From contig JAGOPK010000022.1 of assembly GCA_017992055.1 (NCBI GenBank), positions 1-64,000 of the forward strand: DNA of 64,000 nt. Direction: 5' to 3'. The notes beneath the pieces were generated by a model. It saw only the letters and a program-made list of their open reading frames with translations. It was not told the origin of the DNA and ran no database searches. Source of the stretch: Burkholderiaceae bacterium (GTDB lineage Bacteria > Pseudomonadota > Gammaproteobacteria > Burkholderiales > Burkholderiaceae_C). This document shows, in pieces, positions 57,402 through 64,000 of the stretch. The translations under genes were made by a program, and so were the position numbers. Each line of letters opens with the position of its first letter. Position 1 is the first letter of the stretch.

Positions 57402-58871
57402 ATGGACCTGCCCACAGCCCCCACCGACCTCGATGCCAGCGCCCTGTCGCAGGCCCTGCATGCGCGCCAGCTGTCCTGCCGCGAGCTGATGGCGGCCACG
57501 CTGGCACGCATCCACCGGCTGAACCCGGCGGCCAATGCCATCGTCAACCTGCGGCCCGACGACGAGTTGCTGGCCGAGGCCGAAGCCTGCGATGCCGAGC
57601 TGGCCCAGGGCCGCAGCCGCGGCTGGCTGCACGGCATCCCGCAGGCCATCAAGGACACCGGCCAGGCCACCGGCCTGCCCACCACCTTCGGCAGCCCGCT
57701 GCTGGCCAAGGCGGTGGCGCGCGAGGACAGCCTGTATGTGGCACGCATGAAGGCCGCCGGCGCCTTGATCATCGGCAAGACCAACATGCCCGAGTTCGGC
57801 CTGGGCTCGCACACCGTCAATCCGCTGTTCGGGCCCACGCCCAATGCCTGGGATGCCAAGGTCAGCGCCGGCGGCTCGAGTGGCGGCGCGGCGGTGGCGC
57901 TGGCGCTGCGCCTGCTGCCGGTGGCCGATGGCTCGGACTTCATGGGCTCGCTGCGCAACCCGGCGGGCTGGAACCACATCTTTGGCCTGCGCCCCAGCCA
58001 GGGCCGCGTGCCGGCCTGGCCCAGGCCCGATGTCTGGACCAGCCAGCTGGGCACCGACGGGCCGATGGCGCGCACGGTGCACGACCTGGCGCGCCTGCTG
58101 GACACGCAGGCCGGCTTTGATGCCCGCGCGCCGCTGTCGCTGGACGATGCGCCGGGCGGCTTTGTGCCCGACGCCAGCGCTGCCGAAACCGGCCTGCGCG
58201 GCAAGCGCATCGCCTGGCTGGGCGATCTGGACGGCCATCTGGCGGTGGAGCCCGGCATCCTGGAGGTCTGCCAGGCCGCCTTGCAGCGCTGCGCCGATGC
58301 CGGTGCCCACATCGAGACCCTGCCGGCCAGCGCCCTGGGCATCGATCTGCAGCGCCTGTGGCAGGCCTGGTTGGTGTGGCGCCGGGCCCTGGTGGCGCCC
58401 GGCGTGGCCGCAGCCCTGGCCAGCGCGCCCGATGCACGCCAGCGGATCAAGGCCGATGCGCTGTGGGAGCACGACCAGGCCCAGGGCCTGACGTTTGCCG
58501 AGTTCATGGCCGCCAGCCAGGTGCGCAGCCAGTGGGCGCAGTGCGTGGCGCGGCTGTTCGACGGCGGCCTGGACGCGCTGGCCCTGCCGGTGGCCCAGGT
58601 CTGGCCCTTCCCAATGGACCAGATGTGGCCGCACCAGATCAACGGCCGCGCCATGGACACCTACCACCGCTGGATGGAGGCGACGCTGTACGCCACCTTC
58701 GCCGGCCTGCCGGCGATCAGCCTGCCGGCGGGCTTTCATGCCAATGGGCGGTGGCCCATGGGCTTGCAGCTGATCGGGCGGCCGCGGGGGGATGCGGCGC
58801 TGTTGAGGGTGGCGGCCGCCTACGAGGCGCGCAATGGGGAGTTGCTGGCGCGGCGGCCGGGGGCCGACTGA
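57402..58871 (+). CDS. Amidase (amidase-signature family), second
   Basis: 489 residues, cytoplasmic. Triad present with family spacing: Lys84 (IPQAIKDTGQ), Ser159 (SAGGSSGGAAVALALR) and nucleophile Ser183 (GSDFMGSLRNPAGW). Closest in pattern to amidases of the AtzF/GatA-like broad group; the substrate is unknown. It is divergent from the peptide importer across a 213-base region containing the sigma-54 and NtrC-like elements, which suggests joint control by nitrogen status. It ends 13 bases before the convergent operon of secreted proteins. Confidence 0.92.
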   Translation: MDLPTAPTDLDASALSQALHARQLSCRELMAATLARIHRLNPAANAIVNLRPDDELLAEAEACDAELAQGRSRGWLHGIPQAIKDTGQATGLPTTFGSPLLAKAVAREDSLYVARMKAAGALIIGKTNMPEFGLGSHTVNPLFGPTPNAWDAKVSAGGSSGGAAVALALRLLPVADGSDFMGSLRNPAGWNHIFGLRPSQGRVPAWPRPDVWTSQLGTDGPMARTVHDLARLLDTQAGFDARAPLSLDDAPGGFVPDASAAETGLRGKRIAWLGDLDGHLAVEPGILEVCQAALQRCADAGAHIETLPASALGIDLQRLWQAWLVWRRALVAPGVAAALASAPDARQRIKADALWEHDQAQGLTFAEFMAASQVRSQWAQCVARLFDGGLDALALPVAQVWPFPMDQMWPHQINGRAMDTYHRWMEATLYATFAGLPAISLPAGFHANGRWPMGLQLIGRPRGDAALLRVAAAYEARNGELLARRPGAD

Positions 58872-58884
58872 CGGTCACAGCGGC

Positions 58885-59949
58885 TCACCCCGGCTGGCTG
58901 CGGGCCAGCCACAGGCGGCAGGCCTCCAGGTTGGTGGAGCCCCCGGCACCGCCTCCCACCCAGGCCGACAGGTCCAGTTGTTCGCCGATGCGCGCCAACT
59001 GCTCCTGCAGCGTCTGGCGATCTCGCGCCAGGCAGGCCAGGTACGCTGTCCGGTTGGCGAACGATGGATCGCGCAGGCCGCTGCTCAGCGACAGCATGCC
59101 GCGACGCACCCGCTTCCAGTCGGCGGCCGGCACCTGCTCGAACAGATTGCCGTCGATCCAGCCGGCCATCGTCGACCACAAGCGGGCATAGAGCCGGTCG
59201 CCCGCGTCCTGGGGCGTGCGCCTGCCGGCCTGCTCGATGACCTCGGCCACCAGCTCCCAGTTTCCCAACCAGCGCGGAGACAGGCTGACCACCAGTTCCT
59301 CGTAGATCGACGCTTCGTCGAGCCGGCTGCGCGACAGCCAGTCGTCGGCCACGGCGCGCAGCTGCTGCGGCGACCAGCCGGCAGACCGGCCCACCATGAT
59401 GGTGTACAGGCGCGCCGTGCTGTCGTTGCGCAGCAACTCCCCATGCTGGCGCAGGTGCGCCTCGGCGCGGGCGATCAGGCGCCCGTACTCGGCCATGGCC
59501 TCTCCCGGGACCTTGTTGGCATAGGTGTCACCGCGTACATGCCAAGCCCGGCCGAAGATCGCGCGAACATGCACCCACTGGGCCAGGGCCGATGTCGGCC
59601 GCTCGCGGGCCCAGCGGCCGGTCAGCAGATCCAGCTCGCGGTAGAACATGGCGTTGGCGCCATTGGCCCTGAGCATCTGCAGGATGCCGGCGCGCACCGA
59701 TGCTGCGGCTGGCTCACCATCCCAGTCGTTGGGCTGCTCCTGCCGCAGCGCATCGCGGTACAGCTGTTCCAGTCGGTCGATGTCTCCGGCCCAGGCCGCT
59801 GCCTGGGCCTGCTGACGCAGGCCATCACCGTCGTCGCCTGCGTTGCTGGCCTGCGCCGGCGCGGCCAATGCGGCCCAGGCCAGGCCGGCCCACAGCAGAC
59901 GCCGCAGCCCCGTCATCCCGGCCAGGCCCATGCCTGTGCGCTGCATCAT
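58885..59949 (-). CDS. Secreted protein of unknown function (possibly DUF4034-like)
   Basis: 354 residues with a signal peptide (about 1-35, LLWAGLAWAALAAPAQAS). Helical repeats follow: IDRLEQLYRDALRQ, AIFGRAWHVRGDTYANKVPG, AMAEYGRLIARAEAHLRQHG, then DDWLSRSRLDEASIYEELVVSLSPRWLG. The RAWxxRG...A...F/YxxRLxxAExxL pattern recalls DUF4034 proteins of Xanthomonas and Pseudomonas, but I am not certain. Last gene of the leftward tldD operon; its ATG overlaps the previous stop (ATGA), so the two secreted proteins are made together. Confidence 0.75.
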   Translation of the reverse strand: MMQRTGMGLAGMTGLRRLLWAGLAWAALAAPAQASNAGDDGDGLRQQAQAAAWAGDIDRLEQLYRDALRQEQPNDWDGEPAAASVRAGILQMLRANGANAMFYRELDLLTGRWARERPTSALAQWVHVRAIFGRAWHVRGDTYANKVPGEAMAEYGRLIARAEAHLRQHGELLRNDSTARLYTIMVGRSAGWSPQQLRAVADDWLSRSRLDEASIYEELVVSLSPRWLGNWELVAEVIEQAGRRTPQDAGDRLYARLWSTMAGWIDGNLFEQVPAADWKRVRRGMLSLSSGLRDPSFANRTAYLACLARDRQTLQEQLARIGEQLDLSAWVGGGAGGSTNLEACRLWLARSQPG

Positions 59950-61076
59950 TTCAGCCTCCAGTTCAGCTCCAGCGACTCGGCCTGGCCCGGCTTGGCCGTA
60001 TCGCTCAAGCGTTGCCGGGCCGCCCGTTCCAGGCTGGCCTGGTCGAGCAGGGTCTCGAATGCGGCCCAGCGCTGCGCCGGCAGATCCGCGATGAAGGGCC
60101 GGCGGGCGACGATGCGCGCCTGCTCCAAGCCATTGCGGTCCGGGCGCACCACCCCGGTCACCGTCACGTCGGCCTCCAGATGCAGGCGCTGCGCCGCGGC
60201 CGGATATCCGCCGTCCCCGGCACGCAGCTGCTCGCCGCGGCCCACCCTCTGCCAGCGATGGACCTCGTCCCACAGCAGGGCATGTCGCATCAGGGCCGAC
60301 AGCTCCCGGGCATCGGCACCGGCCGGCTGCGCCGCCAGCCACCAGGCGGCATGGGCGCAGCGCTGGCTGACAGGCACGGGTTGCGGCTTCAGCGCCAGCA
60401 GCTGGTAAGCCAGGAACGGCGTGAGCGGCGGCAGCGCCTCGGGTCGCACCGGCGCGCGCAGCTGGCGCAGCAGCGGCTCTGCCCGCTCGGCCAGCGACGG
60501 CACCGGCCGCTCGAGCACCAGGTCACGCTGCTGGCCCCAGCGGTCCAGGCGCCGCTGCTGAGCCTGCAGGGCCAGCTGACGCTGGGGCTCGGGCAACAAC
60601 TGCACCGTCAGCAGCCAGTCCGACCACAGCGACTTGCCGGTTTGCACCTGGCAGTAGCGGGGGTGGCGCATCAGCTCCAGCGTCAGGCGCTCATGGTCGG
60701 CATCGGCAGCATCGAGCTGCCACAGGGCCAGTTCGTTGGCATAACGCGCATACAGGGCGCGGGGCTCGGGAACGGCCGAGGCCGTCGCCAGCAGCCAGTC
60801 GCGCAGCCTGCCCAGGTGCGACCGGGTCATCGCCTCGGCGGCTTCGTGCAGCGCGGGGTCCAGTGGCAGGTCGGCCGGCAAGGCGAAATCATGCCGGGCC
60901 AGGCTCTCCATCAGCACCTGAGCCATGCGCTCTGCCGGTGCGGGCTCCGCGGCCTGGGCGACGGCCGGCGACGCCATCCAGCCCATCCCCCACCACCCCC
61001 ACGCCATGCACAGAACCCATCCTGCCCAGGCACGTCGGCACCAGCCGCGCCGGGACTTGTCGTCGCGCTTGTCCAA
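59946..61076 (-). CDS. Secreted protein of unknown function, partner of the DUF4034-like protein
   Basis: 376 residues if the TTG start near 61076 is used; it follows a GGGAGG-type ribosome-binding site and gives a normal signal peptide: basic n-region (DKRDDKSRRGWCRRAW), Trp-rich core and SPAVAQA cleavage site. An internal ATG (MAWGWWGMG) is the alternative. The mature part is helical (HERLTLELMRHPRYCQVQTG, LLLRQL-type repeats, ELSALMRHALLWDEVHRW). Two Cys pairs at most. No recognised family. It starts 41 bases after the TldE stop and overlaps the next gene by 4 bases. Confidence 0.7.
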   Translation of the reverse strand: MDKRDDKSRRGWCRRAWAGWVLCMAWGWWGMGWMASPAVAQAAEPAPAERMAQVLMESLARHDFALPADLPLDPALHEAAEAMTRSHLGRLRDWLLATASAVPEPRALYARYANELALWQLDAADADHERLTLELMRHPRYCQVQTGKSLWSDWLLTVQLLPEPQRQLALQAQQRRLDRWGQQRDLVLERPVPSLAERAEPLLRQLRAPVRPEALPPLTPFLAYQLLALKPQPVPVSQRCAHAAWWLAAQPAGADARELSALMRHALLWDEVHRWQRVGRGEQLRAGDGGYPAAAQRLHLEADVTVTGVVRPDRNGLEQARIVARRPFIADLPAQRWAAFETLLDQASLERAARQRLSDTAKPGQAESLELNWRLK

Positions 61077-61117
61077 ACTCCCTCCCCCCTTGGCACCACC
61101 CGCGGGTGGCCTGTTGT

Positions 61118-62467
61118 TCAGCTGAAGTGCAACCCGCCCACGCGCAGCCAGGGCAGGCACAGCGTGCCAGTGTCGATGCGCTCGGCGCTGACCGCATCCA
61201 CCGCCCGCAGCATCTGCGCCATGTTGCCGCTGATCATCACCTCGGACAGCGCCGGACCGACCTCGCCATCGACGATGGCAAAGCTGTTCTTGATGACGCC
61301 GGAGAAGTCGCCATTGGCCGCCGGCCGGCCCATCGACAGCCGGCCGACCAGGGCGCCACGCGGCACGCCGGCGATCAGCTGCTGCAGCGGCAGTGCGCTG
61401 GCATCGATGGCCCAGCCGGCCTCGGCCACCGGCCGGTGCGCCAGGCCGGTCTTGCGCGCGCCGTACAGCGTGGGTGTCAGCGTCTGCAGCACGCCCTGCT
61501 GCAGCAGGCTGAGCTGCGGTGCGACGAAGCCATCGGCGCTGAACGGCGCCACCCCCGGCGCCTGACCCTCGCCCCAGCGGCTGTGCAGGCTGAGCAGCGG
61601 CGAGGCCACGGCCTGGCCCACGCGTTCGCGGTACAGCGAGCTGCCGGCGATCAGGGCCTGGTCGCCCAGCTGGCCCAGCAGCCAGCCCAGCAGATCGGCC
61701 ACCGTGGCCGGCGTCAGCACCACGGCGCCGGTGAAGCGCCCGCCCAGGGCCTGGGCCAGCGACTGGCTGTGCACCTGGCGCGCCAGCTCGCGCATCAGCG
61801 CCTCGAAGCCGAAGCGCTGCACCAGCGGCAGGCCGTCGTCCAGCCGCGCGCAGCGCCCGCCGGTGTAGTTGAACGAGCTGGCCTTGGCGCCTTCGCGGGC
61901 CGTGCCCATCAGCTGGGCCTCGCACCAGACCTGGCGGCTGCGCAGGTCGCTGCCGCCGCTGCTCAGCGTGCGCGACCACTGGCGGTGGCGGGCGACGAAG
62001 CTCTCCTCGACCAGCACCGTGGGCGTGTGCTCGGCACGCCAGGCCAGCAGACCGGCCAGGCTGTCGGCAAGCACCGCGGCCTCGGCAGCCGCATCGTCCG
62101 CGGCCGCAGCGCCCTCGCCGGCCGGCATCACGCTGGCCTGCTGGCCGGCCGACAGCGCATTGGCCGGGTCCTGCGGCGCGGCCTGGGCGGCCTGCCACAG
62201 CAGGGCCACGGCGTCGGCGATGGCGGCATCGGAAAAATCGCCCAGCTCGGTGCTGGCGCGGCGTCCGTCGACCAGGCCGGTCAGCACCAGGCGGCGCGTG
62301 GCCAGGCTGCGCAGCAGCGTGGCCTCGGTGTTGGCGGCATTGACCTCGCGGGTCTGGCGCTGCTGGGCATCGGCCTGGGCGGCGTCAAAGCCCTGGCGCT
62401 GCAGCGCGGCCAGGGCGCGCTCGGCGGCTTCGTCGGTGGATTGCTGCTGGGGGTCGTGCATCGTCAT
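61118..62467 (-). CDS. TldE/PmbA-family protease subunit
   Basis: 449 residues. Non-catalytic partner of the TldD/TldE heterodimer, which trims peptide leaders and partly degraded peptides in the cytoplasm. Recognisable: the N-terminal LVDGRRASTELGDFSDAAIADAVAL, VVLTPATVADLLGWLLGQLG in place of the HExxxH helix, and the C-terminal LIAGVPRGALVGRLSMGRPAANGDFSGVIKNSFAIVDGEVGPALSEVMISGNM. It lacks the metal motif, as expected for TldE. 3 bases downstream of tldD. It is a divergent branch compared with E. coli PmbA, so the symbol is left open. Confidence 0.88.
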   Translation of the reverse strand: MTMHDPQQQSTDEAAERALAALQRQGFDAAQADAQQRQTREVNAANTEATLLRSLATRRLVLTGLVDGRRASTELGDFSDAAIADAVALLWQAAQAAPQDPANALSAGQQASVMPAGEGAAAADDAAAEAAVLADSLAGLLAWRAEHTPTVLVEESFVARHRQWSRTLSSGGSDLRSRQVWCEAQLMGTAREGAKASSFNYTGGRCARLDDGLPLVQRFGFEALMRELARQVHSQSLAQALGGRFTGAVVLTPATVADLLGWLLGQLGDQALIAGSSLYRERVGQAVASPLLSLHSRWGEGQAPGVAPFSADGFVAPQLSLLQQGVLQTLTPTLYGARKTGLAHRPVAEAGWAIDASALPLQQLIAGVPRGALVGRLSMGRPAANGDFSGVIKNSFAIVDGEVGPALSEVMISGNMAQMLRAVDAVSAERIDTGTLCLPWLRVGGLHFS

Positions 62468-62470
62468 GTC

Positions 62471-63853
62471 TCACTCGCCCCCCAGGTGGGCGCGCGTGCG
62501 CAGCGCCGGCCCGCCCATGCTCACCACCATCGGCTGCTTCTTGCCGCAGTAGCCGGCGCAGCTCCAGCTCATTTCATCGCCCACCGCATCCACCGCGGCC
62601 AGCACCTTGAGCGCCGAGCCCGACAGCGTGGTGTCGCGCACCGCCCGGCCCAGCTGGCCGTGGCGGATCTCGTAGGCCAGCGAGATGCCGAACATGAACT
62701 CGGTGGTCGAGTCGGCCTGGCCGTTGCCGGTCTTCAGCAGCAGGTAGCCGTCGTCCACGCCGTCGATCATCTGCTGCAGCGTGCTGCTGCCGGGCAGGAT
62801 GGCGGTGTTGCGCATGCGGATCAGCGGCTCGTCCACCGGCAGGTAGGCGCGTGCGCTGCCGGTGGGCTGGGCGCCCAGGCGGGCGGCGGTCTCGCGGCTG
62901 TGCATGAAGCCGCCCAGCACGCCGCGCTCGATCAGCACCGCGTCGCGCGCCGGCGTGCCCTCGTCGTCCACGTACACCGGGATCATCACCTCGCGGCCCT
63001 CGAAGCTGTGGGCGATGTCGACCATGCTGATCAGCTCGCTGGCCACGCGCTGGCCCACCAGGTCGCGCGTGACGGCGCCCGACAGCGCGATGTCGGCCTC
63101 GCAGGGATGGCCCATGGCCTCGTGGGCCAGCATGCCGGCCAGGTCGGGCGCCAGCACCACCGTGTGCTGGCCGCCGCGTGCCGGCACCGCCTGGCGCTTG
63201 GCCTGCAGGTGCTCGTGCAGCCGGTCGATGAAGGGCGCCAGCGCCTCGACGCTCCAGGCGATGTCGGCCAGGCTGCCCTTGTCGGACAGCATGTCCACCA
63301 GCTCCACCGGCCGGCCGTCGTCGCCCTCGGCCACCAGGGCCACGGCCACCACCGCGCGCTGGATGCTGGCCGAGCTGTCACCGCCGGCGCTGGTGACCAG
63401 GCGCTTGACGTGGTCTTCTTCGCTGACCAGGAAGCGGCTGGAGCGCAGGCCCGGATAGCGCTGGCGGCACCAGGCGTGCAGGGCCTGCAGGCGCTCGGTG
63501 CATTCGGCGGCCGTCAGCGGCGGCCGGCCGGCATGGCGGTGCTGGCCGCGGTAGCCGCCGTCGGCCAGGCCGGCCAGCGGCGGCGCCTGGCGCGCGCCGA
63601 AGCGGCCCATGGCCCGGGCATTGGCCGCGGCCTCGTCGCGCAGCGCGGCGCAGGCCGCGGCATCGGCCTCGCCCGGCGTGGCCGCCAGGCCCCAGTAGCC
63701 GTCGTGGTAGACGCGCACGCTGCTGCCGGCATCGGCGCTGCGCAAATGGGTGGTCAGCGCGCCGTCGATCATCTGCAGCCGCGTCTTGCGCAGCAGGTGG
63801 TGGCGGGTCTCGTGGTAGCCGGGATCGCCGGCAACGGGGGCGGACAGGGCCAT
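62471..63853 (-). CDS. TldD-family metalloprotease subunit
   Basis: 460 residues. Active-site motif HEAMGHPCEAD (HExxxH, about 245-250) with the third-ligand region CAGYCGKKQPMVVSMGGPALR near the C-terminus. VYVDDEGTPARDAVLIERGVLGGFMHSRETAARLGAQPTGSARAY is the usual central block. With TldE it forms a closed chamber that cleaves small unfolded peptides. The N-terminal region is shorter and different from the housekeeping TldD, suggesting a specialised pair. First gene of the operon with TldE and two secreted proteins. Divergent from the gene at the right edge. Confidence 0.9.
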   Translation of the reverse strand: MALSAPVAGDPGYHETRHHLLRKTRLQMIDGALTTHLRSADAGSSVRVYHDGYWGLAATPGEADAAACAALRDEAAANARAMGRFGARQAPPLAGLADGGYRGQHRHAGRPPLTAAECTERLQALHAWCRQRYPGLRSSRFLVSEEDHVKRLVTSAGGDSSASIQRAVVAVALVAEGDDGRPVELVDMLSDKGSLADIAWSVEALAPFIDRLHEHLQAKRQAVPARGGQHTVVLAPDLAGMLAHEAMGHPCEADIALSGAVTRDLVGQRVASELISMVDIAHSFEGREVMIPVYVDDEGTPARDAVLIERGVLGGFMHSRETAARLGAQPTGSARAYLPVDEPLIRMRNTAILPGSSTLQQMIDGVDDGYLLLKTGNGQADSTTEFMFGISLAYEIRHGQLGRAVRDTTLSGSALKVLAAVDAVGDEMSWSCAGYCGKKQPMVVSMGGPALRTRAHLGGE

Positions 63854-63946
63854 GGTCAGGCTTTCAAAGGGGTTGGCGCCGCGTTTGCGGCCTTGGGGGG
63901 TCGGCTGCGTCGGCCGGCCACCGCAGCGGCATGATAGGCAGCTGCC

Positions 63947-64000
63947 ATGCCCGAGACCATGCCCAGCGACCCGCCCCCCTCGACCCGCAGCGTGCTGCTG
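63947..64000 (+). CDS. Start of an unknown gene at the right edge (partial)
   Basis: Eighteen codons beginning MPETMPSDPPPSTRSVLL continue beyond the window. Divergent from tldD across 93 bases. Too little sequence to name; an alternative ATG lies at codon 5. Confidence 0.4.
   Translation, partial: MPETMPSDPPPSTRSVLL

Noticed and set aside
60863-63934. A 1000-codon open frame on the plus strand across tldD/tldE
   Set aside because: Translation is Gln/Ala/Gly-rich without motifs; the minus strand encodes intact TldD and TldE.

Overview
The window is about 70% GC, has almost no spacer DNA and is fully occupied by chromosomal genes. The gene order gltA-sdhE-sdhB-sdhA-sdhD-sdhC-gntR-mdh-CitE-like-acnB, a PEP-CTERM exported protein, the sigma-54-type promoters and the protein sequences all point to a betaproteobacterium of the order Burkholderiales, in the Rubrivivax/Leptothrix/Ideonella/Comamonadaceae neighbourhood. 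The genus cannot be fixed from the sequence alone. I saw no insertion sequence, prophage, CRISPR array, tRNA or rRNA.

Layout. 1-3.6 kb: the end of sucD, an orphan GspD-type secretin and a cyclopropane fatty acid synthase. 3.6-15.7 kb: a TCA-cycle block. Citrate synthase and the complete succinate dehydrogenase operon with its flavinylation factor run leftward. A GntR/HutC regulator is divergent from malate dehydrogenase, which is followed by a CitE-like lyase, a secreted Ala/Pro-rich protein, a 44-residue membrane protein and aconitase B. A 14-bp palindrome of the same sequence sits in the gntR-mdh intergenic region and inside the acnB promoter, so this regulator probably controls both. 15.8-34.3 kb: mixed single genes (periplasmic nucleotidase, diguanylate cyclase, exonuclease I, phasin-like protein, DUF5916 outer-membrane protein, alkyl sulfatase, MFS carrier, two crotonases, serine hydrolase, cupin, FAD oxidoreductase, riboflavin synthase, a lipoprotein with an ATG-rich hexanucleotide repeat, DUF2867).

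34.3-58.9 kb is rich in nitrogen-acquisition and peptide/amide-degrading genes: an Amt ammonium channel, two amidases, two M81 (MlrC-like) metallopeptidases, a YtcJ-like amidohydrolase with a CobW-type GTPase, an M20 carboxypeptidase, and a complete Opp/Dpp-type peptide importer in one operon with an M81 peptidase and a DMT exporter. Candidate sigma-54 promoters with intact GG-N10-GC elements lie upstream of amt, the peptide importer operon and (more weakly) the first M81 operon. An NtrC-like site lies upstream of the importer. This suggests a shared nitrogen-limitation response. Also here are a PEP-CTERM glycerophosphodiesterase behind a PHO-box-like element, an AlkC-type DNA glycosylase, katG, a TauD-like dioxygenase and a cold-shock gene with a long structured leader.

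58.9-64 kb: a leftward operon of TldD and TldE protease subunits followed by two secreted proteins of unknown function, and the first codons of a divergent gene at the right edge.

Start sites were chosen from ribosome-binding sites, overlaps and homology remembered from the families. No database search was possible.
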